Source: Meandrina meandrites (taxonomy: Eukaryota; Cnidaria; Anthozoa; Scleractinia; Meandrinidae). From it: a stretch of 64,000 nucleotides of DNA. Below are positions 1 through 13,000 of this stretch, one piece after another. The notes beneath the pieces are model-generated. The model made no database searches, was not told the origin of the DNA, and saw only the letters and a program-made list of their open reading frames with translations. The translations under genes were made by a program, and so were the position numbers. The stretch lies in the NCBI GenBank assembly GCA_963693305.1, contig OY855903.1, positions 24,456,455-24,520,454 of the forward strand. The letters are read 5' to 3'. Positions within the stretch are counted from its first letter, which is position 1; the number at the start of each line of letters is the position of its first letter.

Positions 1-6
1 CCTTAG

Positions 7-794
7 CTTTATAATTCTTGCACACCTGACGAGTTCTACTGCTGGCAGATGCTAGAGGCCATTGGAATAGCCCCCTTTCCTGGATCTGCTTTCGGACAAA
101 AACCAGGAACTCACCATTTCAGGTCGGTTTTGAGCTTGCATGCAGTCGATATGCTACCTGCTAGCTTCGTGTAGTCAGTTTGAGGGAGGCAAGTGAAGAA
201 TGAAAGGACAAAAACGTATTAGAATTGTTTTGCCGCAAAACTGGATGCAACAAAATTCAAACAGCTATCAAACTATACACAGTGAAAACGGACTACTTTG
301 CAATTAGCGATCAACTCCCTTCTGTAAAATCACCTTTAAAAGTGGTTAGCTATTAAAAGTCGTAAGCAACATGTTGATGATGACACCCGATGAACGTTAA
401 ATAACGCGACTTCGTTTGAAACAAGTGTAACTGGTTTTTTAGGTACTAAATAAAAACTATCGCAGTGAGAGGCTTACACTTCTACGTAGGTATTTTGAAT
501 AGTTTTCCCTTTTGTTCAAGGACGATGTGCGCAGTGACGATTGTGTCCCATCAGCGAAATGTAAAAGACGTGATAACCGATCTGCAAGTTCTTTTTTGGA
601 TATCAAAATGATATTCGTATGCTTGAAAGTCTCAATTTTTTGTGTTATTTGTCTCTGATGTCATCTCATTTTTTTATTGCAGACTTTCCATTTTACCTTC
701 AGAAGAAAAAGTAGTGCCAATGTTCGACAGAATTAGCAAGTTTCACAAGGAATTCATGAACAAATACAAAGACGATAATGATAATTTACAATAA
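7..794 (+). CDS. GPT2-like: Alanine aminotransferase-like gene, copy A (3' end only)
   Basis: Two exons, 7-122 and 683-794, carry the C-terminus of a PLP-dependent alanine aminotransferase; the rest lies off the left edge. The first follows a ttag acceptor in phase 0 and ends at AG|GTCGGT. The second starts after a tttattgcag acceptor and stops at TAA 792-794. The joined reading gives 75 residues, including DEFYCWQMLEAIG, then FGQKPGTHHFR, the conserved segment whose arginine binds the substrate carboxylate in this family, then LPSEEKVVPMFDR and a lysine-rich tail ending in NDNLQ. Exon boundaries and phases match those of copies B and C in this window. DEFYCWQ is shared with copy B but not with copy C, which suggests A and B are a local duplicate pair. 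Unlike B, copy A keeps the FGQ..GT.HFR signature. A possible AATAAA poly(A) signal lies near 892, inside a MITE. Confidence 0.88.
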
Positions 795-800
795 TTTCAT

Positions 801-1462
801 TTAAGGTGATTCCACTGAAAAAGAAGGAGTATTTAGAATTTTCTAAGACTTGGTCCAGTTCATATCTATATTATGAGTATTACAAAAATGTAATAAAAAA
901 TGGGGGTCACCGTGCTCGTTTTTGTGTAACCTGGATGGCTATTATGATGAATATATGACCCACGAGGCTTATACTAGTAACCCTAGAAATCCGAAAAGTG
1001 AACTATCATTTCTAGCAAAAACCATTTCTTGTATTAAAATATCAAAGCAGTTCAACGAAATAGACTTTAATCTTACATAACCAACTATTTTAATTGAACT
1101 GGAATTGAGATTATGGAAGAAATTAAAGATTTTGCTGTGTGCGCTCGTAAGCAGCACTACCTAAATACGTGCTTTTTAAAGCATTCAAATAAAAATATCT
1201 CAAAGTAGAGTATTTAACTTTTCTTTAAATCGCGATATATTGTAGTCAACCGTATGTCAATTAAATTAATGCATTAAAAAATGGGGGTCACCGTGCTCGT
1301 TTAGAAGAAAATAACCATTTATTTCTCTGTCGAGCTTAACCTGAAGGAAATCGAGTAATGCTGTGTGCGCGCGCTTGTGGCACGCGCTTATGCGCGCGCT
1401 AAATGACGCGAAAAGTTATGCGCAGCAAGGATGCGCAATGCAATACAGTGGAATCACCTTAA
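801..1462. mobile_element. TTAA-flanked MITE in the 3' flank of ALT copy A
   Basis: The segment begins TTAAGGTGATTCCACTG and ends CAGTGGAATCACCTTAA, exact inverted termini bounded by TTAA, starting 6 bp after the copy A stop codon. Inside are two direct copies of a motif reading AAAAAATGGGGGTCACCGTG followed by CTCGTTT, at 895-921 and 1276-1302. There is no coding capacity. TTAA target duplication is typical of piggyBac-type elements, so this is probably a non-autonomous relative (inference). Compare the related element at 9905-10400. Confidence 0.75.
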
Positions 1463-4004
1463 CCGTATAGCTATTGCTTCACGACTCTTGCAACTCAGGT
1501 TGATATATATGCCTCGGAAAAGCAGTGTGTTTAAAACTAGCTAATTTTCAATTTGTTATTTAAGGGCAACTACCAGCAAAATTTTATCACGCGAGTTCCA
1601 CCACGCAACTCAGAAATGGTGACAATCTGGCTGTCTTGCTATTCCTTCTGAATATATGCCAAATTTTCTGTGACGAGTGGTGCACACGAGCAATGGCCAC
1701 ACGTACAGTACGAGGCCCAGTTTACCGCCATTTTATGTTCAACGCGGTTTTCTTGCGCCACAAATGAATTTTTAGAAAAGTATTTTTATACACTGATTCC
1801 TGTACTTTCGTTATCTTACGTCTTGTCCTTCCAGTTGCTGCTGGGCGTTAACACGTTGAGTTGAAGCGAAGCTAGGTGAATTTGTTTTTCTGAAAGCTTG
1901 TTGTTTACGGCTTCTTGAAATTCGTAGCCGGGTTTCATTAAATGTGGATTTTATCTGTATATGCCAACCAAAAGGGTCAATGTTTGGCATATGTGAAGAA
2001 TGATCTACAACGTTGGACATTTTGTCTTGGAAATTTTCCCCGCGCCCCGTTCAATGTTGGAAATGAGAACTGAATCGATAGACCACAATATTTCCAACAA
2101 CATTGGATAGGGGGAAAGGGACGAAAAATTCACTCCGTAATATTCCCTTGCGACTATTGCGTATTTGCCTATTCTCGGCCAAACTGCTTGCAAATCACCA
2201 AGGAACCGAAACTTTAAATGCAATTCCATCTGCTGTGGCCAGAATGAGACAAGTATTTTCTCTGACGAAATTATATTTAGACGCAAAAAAAAACAATCCT
2301 GTTCAAGCTGTCACGCTGTTTATATTATTATCGTTTCTATCGCTTACTGCCACTGATTGAAATGTGAAGCAGCTGGTTATTTAAATTAATTATAAACGAT
2401 TAAACGAAATGTGAACGCCTAGTGGAATAACCTCCGTTCGCCTCTTCACATAAGATGGATAGATAGATGAAACAGTATCACGTAACTGTAAAAGTATCAC
2501 GAGATGTCTTCTATGTTTTTTGTGTGGACTACGCTAGAACTGTAAAGGTACACTGACTGATCAACAAAATAACCTTTAAACGACAAAAATGGCAGAGAAT
2601 TGAGTTTTTAGTGATTTTTCTCCAAGTAACACTGGCAAACTTGAAAGCGTCAGCCCGACGTTTTCAAATTTTAGACCATTTCTTCCCTACCCGTCCATAG
2701 CCATACCAGTTTTGAACAACTTTTGTGACCACAACAGTGCGTGTTAGCAAGGTGAACTTTTCAATTAACTGCAATACCTCCATTGGATTTTGAAGTAGCA
2801 CTAAATCTTGGTGAGACTGCCCCTTTAACGCAGTATAGAGGAAGAACAAATTACATCCTAGCATTTCTCATGCCGTATAGAAGACAACTATAAGTGTTTG
2901 TGTACTGAAGATTTCGACTTTTGTTTTGTCTGTAGATACTACAAGGATAGGGCAGGAGGAGGGAGCTCTTTCGTTCTCCAATCCCTCGCCCCAAGTTTTT
3001 TTGATTAGGAAAAAATGACAGTTTTTTTTATATGTGTGTGTCACTTCAGTACTTACGGTAAAACGTGGAAACGGAAGCTGGGTCCCAATATGTATGTTTT
3101 AGTAGAATGCCTATTTAACAAGGGTTGAAGCTGTCTGGACAAACTACGTATATGTTGGTGTTGCTGAATTACTTTCTCCCGGATCACAAGCGTCTGGGCT
3201 TATTATCGGAAAAGAGCTTGCGTTTGTGGTTTGCGAGGGCTTATTTCCCGGAAAGGGACTCGCGTATCAAATAGAAGGGACGAGGATGCTCGTCATTTCG
3301 TTGAGAGATGTCAATCACGGATTTTGGTCTCGCTCGTGGTGTTTAGGACAGAATGCCAATATTTTTAGCAGTCTAGGTTCCATTCGGGGTTTCAGGTGAA
3401 AGAAATTAGAAACGGTGTCATGCTGCGTTGGCGGTCTAGTCTAGACCAGGTCTAGACCGATCAGGCATGAAAAATGTTTTCTTTGGGTGTCAAGCGTGAG
3501 CCACGCCCGAATTGGTCTCTTTTAGGGCCAAGTTTTCCAACGAGTATCCCAACCTCGTTCCCTGGGTCTCTCTCTCTCTCCTGCCCCCCTCCCCCCTCCC
3601 CCCCCCCCCCCCCCGCACGGGAACGAGGATGACGAGCATCCCGGTGGGGCAGGGGGTGGGAATTGTTTCTTGTTTTCGGGGACTGGGGCTTAGTTTTAGG
3701 CTCTACAAGGCCAGGCTTTTCATGTGGTGAAGATACAAAACAGTCAAATGATTGTCAATAATAACAGACAAAACAGAACTGTTCATCAAAGTCAAGCGAA
3801 TTACATTTCTCTTCATCATATTTGGCCTGTGTGCTTTTAACGTCTTTCAGTGTTCAAAAATGCTGAACACTTTTAAAACATGTGCCTTCGCTCCTTATCC
3901 TCAGCGGAATGTACCGGATGTCACGGTATCCGCGTTGCGTGATTTACGGAGCGCGGAAACCCTTCTGTTTGTTCATTGCTGTTCATATGACTATCTGCTT
4001 TTAA
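1463..4004. other. Intergenic region between ALT copies A and B
   Basis: I see no supportable gene. It holds short palindromic or dispersed fragments, among them a piece near 2539-2585 that recurs at the right end of the window (about 63950-63998), pyrimidine- and C-rich tracts around 3570-3615, and two copies of an ACGAGGATG/GACGAGCATC-type repeat near 3280 and 3625. The promoter of copy B must lie in its right part, but I recognise no TATA box. Confidence 0.5.
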
Positions 4005-7000
4005 ATGGAGATTCTCACTGAAGAAAGCATAAATCCCGCTTTCAAGAGAGTAAAATATGAAGTACGAGGATGGTTGGAAGATCGTGCACATGAAATTAGA
4101 CAAGAGCTCGCTTGCGTGAGTAATGGTACTTTACTTTGACACGGATCAAATTACTGTACTTGGTCTTATCTTACTTTGCCCAGGCTTAATTTAAATTGAG
4201 TCATTTTACATTTAGGATACAGTGTACTCAATGAATTGTTCTGATTTGTTAAAACCACTCCTCCTTGGCGTGGGATTTTTTCAGCTCTGTGACTTAGGCA
4301 GTTTTAGATTTCATTCCGTCCCCTGGGGCCGGGGCTGCCATTAATTTGTATGTTTAACAAAACCTCTGATGTATTTGTTTTCTGTTTATTAGGGAGATGA
4401 CAAGCCATTTTCTGAAGTTGTAATACACTTTGGAAATCCTCAGGGAATGGGACAGCCACCAATCACATTTTTTCGACAGGTGACCTGTAATCCTTCAAGT
4501 TATTGATTGATGCTTTGATCTTTAAGTGAGAATTTTAACCAACCAATTAACCAAATCACTGGTTACCTTACTGCTTTCTTGATAGTACATTCCAATTATA
4601 AGCCTCTCTGCTAGTTTCCCTTGTTTCTTTAATATTAAGTACTCTCACAGAACACTGTTAACTACTTTAAACAGAACAGAAGGTTTATTTGCATTCTTGG
4701 ATACGTTCGTGTTGTTACAGTTTTTTTTTCAAATACATATTGAAATGGATATTTCATTTAATTTACAGGGACCGTTCATTTTTTATGGGGTGGGGGGGGA
4801 CTGGTGGAGTTTGATAGGTAGTCTTTGCAATATCTAATGACCCCCTCTCCATCAGAAATTTTTACCCTGCCCCCCCCCCCCCTCTCATAATCCTAAATTT
4901 TTTAGATGACCCCCCCCCCCCCCCCAAAAAAAAGGAAGTAAAAAAAATAACTTACTTATATATCAAGCTGCACTTAATAGCAGATACAATTGCAGTTTTA
5001 AGTGATAACCACAGTGATAACATATCAATGCAGGGCCCGCCTCGCCTGGTTGATGGGGCATGAATTGATAGTTGGTGAGGTTGAGTTGATGAGTTTCTGG
5101 ACATGGTAGGGGGGGGAGGTCCAGGAAGCTCCCCTGGGAAAATTTAGATTTTTCACAACCTCAGAAACACTATTTACAGATTCTGGTAGAATTTTTGCAT
5201 TATTATAGATGCTATAGCTGCAGTTTAAAGTGATAATAATAGTAATGATATTGCAAGTGCACAGAGTAACTGTTTTCATTTATGGGGCTTGTTTGTTGGT
5301 GTGTGTGAACTGTATTTGCAGCCAAATAGTTGGTGGGATTGAATTGGTAAGATTCCAGACATAGTCTACGTAGGGGGGTCTGGGGTCCTGCTACCCCGGG
5401 AAAATTTAGATTATTCAGAACCTTTTGGTGATCAGATTCAAATTAAATAATGTTAATCATATCCAGCTTGCTAGGACTCCTCAGTGTACAGGATCCAGTT
5501 ATTCAAAAGGAAGGAAATGCTATCTATTGAATATCCAGTGGATCGGGTGGTTTGTTTTCTCACTAAATAGCAATAATTATCCCGTGAATAGCAATGCATT
5601 ATCAGGGGTGGATCCAGGAATTTTTGATTGGGGGGGTCCAAAGGACTTTTGAATTTTTTTTTTGGGAGGGGGGGGGAATAAATTCTTGAATATCCCTGGA
5701 CTTTAGTTTAGTAGCAAAACAAATACGCGTTTCATTAAAAAAAAACCAGCCAGTTAAAAATTGATATACGATCCTGTCGATGTAAGAATTTCAGTCTGAA
5801 ACAAGGGTCAGGTCTGATAGGGGGGGTCTGGACCCCCCGGACCCTCCCCCTGGATCCGCCACTGATTATCCACCCTTTGACCAGCTGGGCCAGGAAGTTA
5901 ACATGAGATACATATACATGCTGCATAGGTCCTGGCACTTCTTTTGTATCCTGAACTTCTAGATGATCCAGGCCTCCCCCAGGATGTTAAAAATAGAGCC
6001 AAAAGGATCCTTAATGGCACTGTAGGACACACTATAAGTGAGTTTCATTTGATTTTTCATAATTTGCTTATATGTAGATGTACCATGGGGCGTTACTAAA
6101 CACCGGAACGGAACGGAATGACCGGAATGAACCGGAATGAACCGGAATGAGCCGGAATGGACCGGAATGGACCGGAATGATACCGGAATGGACCGGAACG
6201 GAACGGAATGAACCGGAATGAGACCGGAATGGACCGGAATGGACCGGAACGGAACGGAATGAACCGGAATAAACCGGAATAAGCCGGAATGGACCGGAAT
6301 GATACCGAAATGGATCGGAATGAGACCGGAATGGACCGGAATGAGATTCATTTCACAAAACACACTCATGTGAGCGACTGGTTTTCAAAAAACATTTCTC
6401 CGTGTGCTTGTTTGTTGTGGGTTGGGAGAGATGAAGTCGCTTTTGCAATGATATTCCTGGTTATTTTGAGTACCCGTTGTATTGGAAAGCAGCCACTTCA
6501 GTAAGAGAAGTGTTCGGGGTGGGTATGGATATGTTGAAAGTGTGAAACATAAGATAAATTGATTCTATATAATCGCTTATTCTTTAGCTGAACTCAAAAA
6601 ACTAAAGATTCGAGTCGCACCAAGAGTCGCACATGAAATGAATATAATTCATTACATTTCCAACATTTCAACTTGTGTTTGGATGGAACAGTTTGCCTTT
6701 TTTACACTATGAGATACGATCGAAATGTTGTTGCACAACTTAACACCTTCAGTTTCAAAAATGCTATCGATGAGTTTCCTTGACAACATACGTGTATTAT
6801 GTTTGAGTACAGACAAGTGATTTATTCGTGGTAATAGTTTATCATTTTCACATGTTCGAGCTTCGACGCTTGGTAGAGACATTTGTGATCCAAAATGCAA
6901 TTCCAACTCCTAAGTTGTACTATCAGCGCGTATTTTCCTTGTCAAGTAAGTTCAATAGTTTATAGTAATAACAAAAGGAATAATTCGTTATCTTATTATT

Positions 7001-10000
7001 CCTGGCAACAAGTTTATGGTAATCATGGTTATAACTAGTAACTTTGGTCTCTTATGCATACGTACAAATCTGGGGTGTACAACAAGACGATTACTGGAAA
7101 GCAGAAAAGACCAACACCTAGAATGCCTTTGATTAAACAACTACCGAACGTGCACATTAGCTAGACGACCGCTAATCAGTGCACGCTCCTTGATAAAATG
7201 TGACCCTTTATGACTAACTAAGTTTCTTTACCTCAACGTTTTATTTTGAAAAAAAATAAACGTAAAAAAATAACAAAATACTCTTACTAAATAGAATTAT
7301 TTGAACGGTCAATGACTGAAAGTCAGCTTTCAGAAACTCGTTTTTTTATAAAAAGAAATGTTTTTGAAAACCAGTCACTGACATCAGTGAGTTTTATAAA
7401 ATAAATCTAATTCCGGTCCATTCCGGTCCATTCCGGTCTCATTCCGGTCCATTCCGGCTTATTCCGGTTTATTCCGGTTCATTCCGTTCCGTTCCGGTCC
7501 ATTCCGGTCCATTCCGGTCCATTCCGGTCTCATTCCGGTTCATTCCGTTCCGTTCCGGTCCATTCCGGTATCATTCCGGTCCATTCCGGTCCATTCCGGC
7601 TCATTCCGGTTCATTCCGGTTCATTCCGGTCATTCCGTTCCGTTCCGGTGTTTAGTAACGCCCATGTACCATGTATCACCATCTTTGTCCCAATTTATTT
7701 TGTACCAGAAATTAAAAACTACTATGCCAACACAGGTTCTCCTGTACTCATGTTTTTGTTAGTTGCAAGTCTTTCTATGAATTTGGCTGACATATGGGAT
7801 ATCAAAATATCAAAATTGTGCAAATGCCCTGCCCTGAAGTCAGCTCAGTAGGCCTCAGAAGTGAATGTAAATATAAAATGTAAATGTTGTTTATAGTGGT
7901 CATGCACTTAGCTTCAAGATAGCTAGTTTGCAGGCATGCCACTGAAACGGAGGAAACAAATATTTTAAATGAAACATAACATGGTCACAAAATCCCAACT
8001 GGCAGAAGGCAGGCCATTTGGCTATATACAAACTGTAACCAAGGATTGAACTCTGGACAACTGAGAACAAATCCAGCTAGTGGCAGGGTGGAGGGGTTAA
8101 ACCCGGGACCTCTGGATTACAACACCAGCACCCTAAACCACTCGGCCACATGGCCCCCCGAATCAAAACTATACTGCAATCTTGGACAAAACTAGTTGAA
8201 CATAGGAATTTCACGCATATTTCACAAATGTCCTGACTTGCAAGCATGTAAAAATACTTCATCCCCCTCACCCCCTACTCAATGTTGTTTCTTGGGGTTT
8301 GCGGTTCGCCAGACTTTCTTTTTGCAACACGATAGCATTGACAACATTGAAATGGGGGAGGGGGGGAGGTTGAAAATCTGAACTGTGGTACCTAAATTAG
8401 TGAAAATTTGCTAAGTGTTTCAACAATTTTGTCCAAGATTGTAGTGCAAATGCCCCACCCATGGAAATAACGGCAATGACACTAGCAGTACAGTGTTTGC
8501 ATTTGACATTACTTTTTACCTAAACTGATATAAAGTGTTTGCTGAACATTTTAACCAAGAGAACTTCAATGTGAGACTACATTGAATTTACCACATGTGG
8601 TATATATTTTGTTTTGGATTAACATTTTTCAAGCCAGTTTAATGTTTATTTTCTTTTGTTTCAGATTAGGGTAATGAATATGAGACAATGAGAAATAAAA
8701 ATAAAACCGGTTTGAAAAATTTTAAACCAAAGATAAATTTAAAACACAGCATATATACCTTTAAGTGAAACTAAAGAGGAGACATGATATAATGTGCTAT
8801 AGCTCAGATGTTTGTTTGAAGAGAGTAAGTAACTTCTTCAGGATGTAAATACAACTTATAGGTAAGTTTAAAAAAAACACACACTATCTATGCCACCACA
8901 GATTCTTTCCTATCAGGGCTGACCATTGCTCCTTTGATCAAACATTTAATATATCAATCAAACATTAAAATGTTTAATTGAAAAAATATATATATATTGC
9001 ATTATGTACAAAAATACTTTGTGCATAATGCTATTTTTTCATCTTTTGTAGGTAGCTACACTTCGACACAGGGTATAAGTGTTTTGCGTCAGGATGTAGC
9101 CCATTTCATTTCTGAACGGGACAGTTATCCTGCAGTAGCTGATGATATACTTCTTACAAATGGAGGGGCCGAAGGAATTGAAGTAAATGGATATTGCACT
9201 TTTCAGTAGACAGCTGATATTGTTTTGGGGGGGGGGATGGTGGGGGGGGGGGGAGAGACTCTTTGTGTTAATGATCTGACCAATATGGATGTTTGTCACA
9301 CCTTTTAGGCCTTTGAAATTGTGTTTTAATTATACCACTGAGTTACTTATACCCTTACTTGCCATTTACTTGGTTCATATGTGGCACGCGTCCTGCATAC
9401 TGCAAGGATCGACAATGTCAGGTTAATAAATAATGAAGTATGCATTTCACGTGTCACATATGAACCGGCTAGTAAATGACCTAGCTCACCAGGAGTCTCT
9501 CGTAGCTCAGTGGTTAGAGCGCCCAACCAATATCTGGGAGGCGATGGGTTCGATTCCCGTCGGGGACTCAGATTTTTTCTTTGTAACTCGCTCGTGGCAA
9601 ATGAACATTTTATCTTTATCATCATTATTTCAGGTTATGATGGGAGTTGTTCAAACGGGAACCCATGAAGGGAAGGGGCGTGCTGGGGTAATGGTTCCTG
9701 TCCCAGGGTACAGCATGTATCAAGCGAGGCTCTTACAACACAACTCTTATCAGGTAACGAGGTCATATGACGATATGAGAAACATTTTTCATTAAGGTCG
9801 CGAATGGTTTATGTATGTTCCTTTTGGTAAAGACATAACGCACTTGGTAAACGTAACTATTTAGCTTATTTACAAATTAAGTATTACTAGTAGGAATTGC
9901 CGCTTTAAGGTGGCTGGTAATGGTTTCCAGCACTTTCCAGCTCTTACACTTTGACTGGATAGTACAATAAATTTTTATCAGTTGATGCTACAATAATGGT

Positions 10001-13000
10001 ATCAAATAAATGCCCAATGATTGCCGAGTACGTTTTGGTTACTTTCTTAAAAATTTAAGGTGGCTCTGAAACTGCTTCGTAGAAATTTTTTTAACTTTGC
10101 AGAAAGTTGTATCTTAACATGCTAATCAATGTTCAATAATAAAAATTGGGGGTCGTCGAGCTCGTTTTTGAGTTATAAGCACTTAAAGCTAAAATTAAGG
10201 GTGTTTTTAACAGGTTATCCTGTTACTATGGTAACCAGTGACGTCAAGAAAATGACCAGAACATATTCACCAATCATTGGGCATTTATTTGATACCATTA
10301 TTGTAGCATCAACTGATAAAGATTTCTAGTACAGACCCATCAAAAGTGTAAGAGCTGAAAAATACTTGAAAATGCTGGAAACCGATACCAGCCACCTTAA
10401 ACACATTTTTCAGTCCCAATTGAAGCGCGGTGCCTGCTTTGTATTTACCGAGATTCCAGACTCGGCAATGATGTACTGCCGTGCTTTCGTCTGCTTTTAT
10501 TATGTATCAATAGTTTGTGTTAAGTTCATACTCCCGATAAGCTTAAGACATAAAATACTTTCTGTACGAAGAATTTTTAAATTTGCACTTGATATAATTT
10601 TTACGTACGTTTAGTGTTCTTTGCCAGACAGGATCTTTGGTCGACGGTTGTGTTTTGTGGAACGTTGTGCGTATTTAATGGAGGCGATAAAAGCACTTAC
10701 AATTTCAGTTGGTAACAACCAAAACGTAACTAACCTTTCTCTGAAACCTTTTCCCTCCTTTTGTGGCGGTTTGTTTGAATTATTTCTCGGTCATTGCTGT
10801 CGACATTCTTAACTTTCTTTTGACACCAGCGTGCACTGTGCAAAGATGTTTGTGCCACCCGCGCTAATTTCCCGCCAAAAATGCAAGAGATTGACGTCAC
10901 GATCAAGAATCGTTTTGATTGGTCGTGAATGGTTACTCCTTCACCGTGGTCAATCGGTCAAACGTCTGAGGCTGTTACTGTTTTCTTATTTTAGTCCATG
11001 GGCCCAGACCCCAAAATTAGGCATTTGTTACCATTCGGAGGGACAAATGCTATCATATATTTTTCGAATCCTTGAACATTGTAGTTCATTTTGGTATGTG
11101 ATGGCAATTCCAAAAGAGTAGCTTTCTTGCTGAAATCACGTGATTTCTGACGTCATCTTTCCAAAATCAATGTTGCATTTTAATGCTCGAAGGGTAATGA
11201 AAAATCACTTTATCGAAACTTCAAACACGTAAATGTTGTGTGAGAGGCCTGACAAAGTACAGGAAAGGCAGCTGATGCTAGCCAAGCGCTTTTGCCGTAC
11301 TTAAGGGTTTTTCTCTGTATGGTTTCCATGGCAACAAAGCCGGATTGCAATATAGACCTCTTATATATCGAGACTGATGTTAGAATTTCAAAATACGGAC
11401 CGAGTTTTTAAATGAATCAGGTAGAAAACACAAGGATTTGTATTTTACAGTACAGACCGATTATTTGAGGTTAATAAGATTTATACTGATCTCTCTTTCT
11501 TATAAAAATGAAAGCATTTCGAGTCAACAGATGCGCGCGGGAGGCGGCCTCAATTGACTAAAGCACGTGGAGGTTTTTATCTAACGCCATTGAAATTACA
11601 AATCTTGCCAGTGTATCTTATAAACGTTTTCTTTTTACATATTCTTGCCATAAAGAACATAAAAATCTTGTAAATTTGGTATCGATTCAGTGCTTTGTTT
11701 AGAGGATAAAGCATCCTGACATTTGCGATGTCCCGGATAAAGGTGTTTCTTAATTGTCACAAAAACGTGTATTCCGGCTTCATTGTGTTGTTCAATTACA
11801 GACGCTACATCAATTACAAATTAACATCTAAAATAATATTAAATGAAGATGAATAATATCAATGGAAGAGTTTCTCGACTGATTATACATTTCTTTGGCC
11901 GCCCTATTTGTGCCCCAAATTAAAGAGGGAAACAAACATTGTAACTGCATACTCAACACTGTTTTGTCTCAAAATTATTTTCTTAAGAACTCGGTTGTAA
12001 AGAATGCCACAGAGCTTTAATTTGGCCTGCTCTATTAACCAATTCCTCTCCACACCCAGTAGGTGTATAAATGGTACTGGCGAAGTTACTGCAGGGGGGG
12101 GGGGGAGCCCTGTGATGGATTAGCATCCAATCCAGGGGGGATTGATGCTACAGATACTTGGATAAGCTCCGGCCTGATAGGTCACTTGGCTCAAACACAA
12201 ACTTTTCCTACTTACCATAAACCCATACTTTTCAAGGACGTTTTTCATACGAACAATTGTTATGACCATGTTATGACGGGTCTATTAGTTCTACAAGAAA
12301 TGATAAAAGTTGTTTTCAGGGAAAACAAGGAAACTGGATACAACTCGAGGTCATTATTCAATGAATTCCGAAGTTCTTTAGACAGAAGAGAACAACTCAA
12401 CTCAGAAGAAAAGACCACAAGTCGACACGAGCAACTTAAAGCGTGCTTGTCAAACTTTCGAAACCTGTGAAATGTGGTAGTGTAACCCACAAAATAATAT
12501 TCGGAACGAGACGGCATTTAGGCTTGAATGCTAATTAGCGGTTCTGACTGAGAAATAGTCATTGTTCCCTTTCTGAAAAATTAGAACATCATAGAACTTA
12601 AAGCTGTCTAGTTTGTTTGTACCTAACTTCATTCCGTTCTTAAAATAAATAAGTTGACGTCTTTTAAAAGAAATCTTCCGAAGAGCTCGTGAAGAACAGG
12701 AACTTCGAAAATTGTGGCATATCAGCGGCGGCACATTGACCACATTGACACTTCCTCCTCGCGGACTGATATATCAGTCAACCCAGTCCAACTAATTACG
12801 TTCTGCTTTTTTCACTTTTGCACGAAGGTGCAGTTAAATTCAAAGCAACTTTTTCTTCTATGCGTGCTCTATCGTCTGTTCAAATATTATTCCATAATTT
12901 TCTTGCTCGAGGATTACAGCACTTAACCAGCATTGTTTAAGTGTCAACGATGCTCTGTTTTGTTCTTGCTAATTTAGCCACTGTCGCTGGGGGGAGTGGG

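Noticed and set aside
3512..3730. 72-codon ORF across the poly-C tract near 3600
   Set aside because: Low-complexity proline/serine translation of a homopolymer region.
5959..6369. 136-codon ORF on the - strand rich in SVPFRSIPVHSG-type repeats
   Set aside because: It is only the translation of the minisatellite arm of the foldback element, merged with the antisense of ALT copy B exon 3.
9492..9570. tRNA-like sequences here and at 26202-26275, 8066-8160 and 52740-52815
   Set aside because: A and B boxes are present, but acceptor or anticodon arms do not fold as in functional tRNAs, and the sequences continue into SINE bodies or tails.
12063..12470. 135-codon + strand ORF in intron 5 of ALT copy B
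   Set aside because: It begins inside a SINE fragment and a poly-G run. No recognisable domain, no splice-site support.
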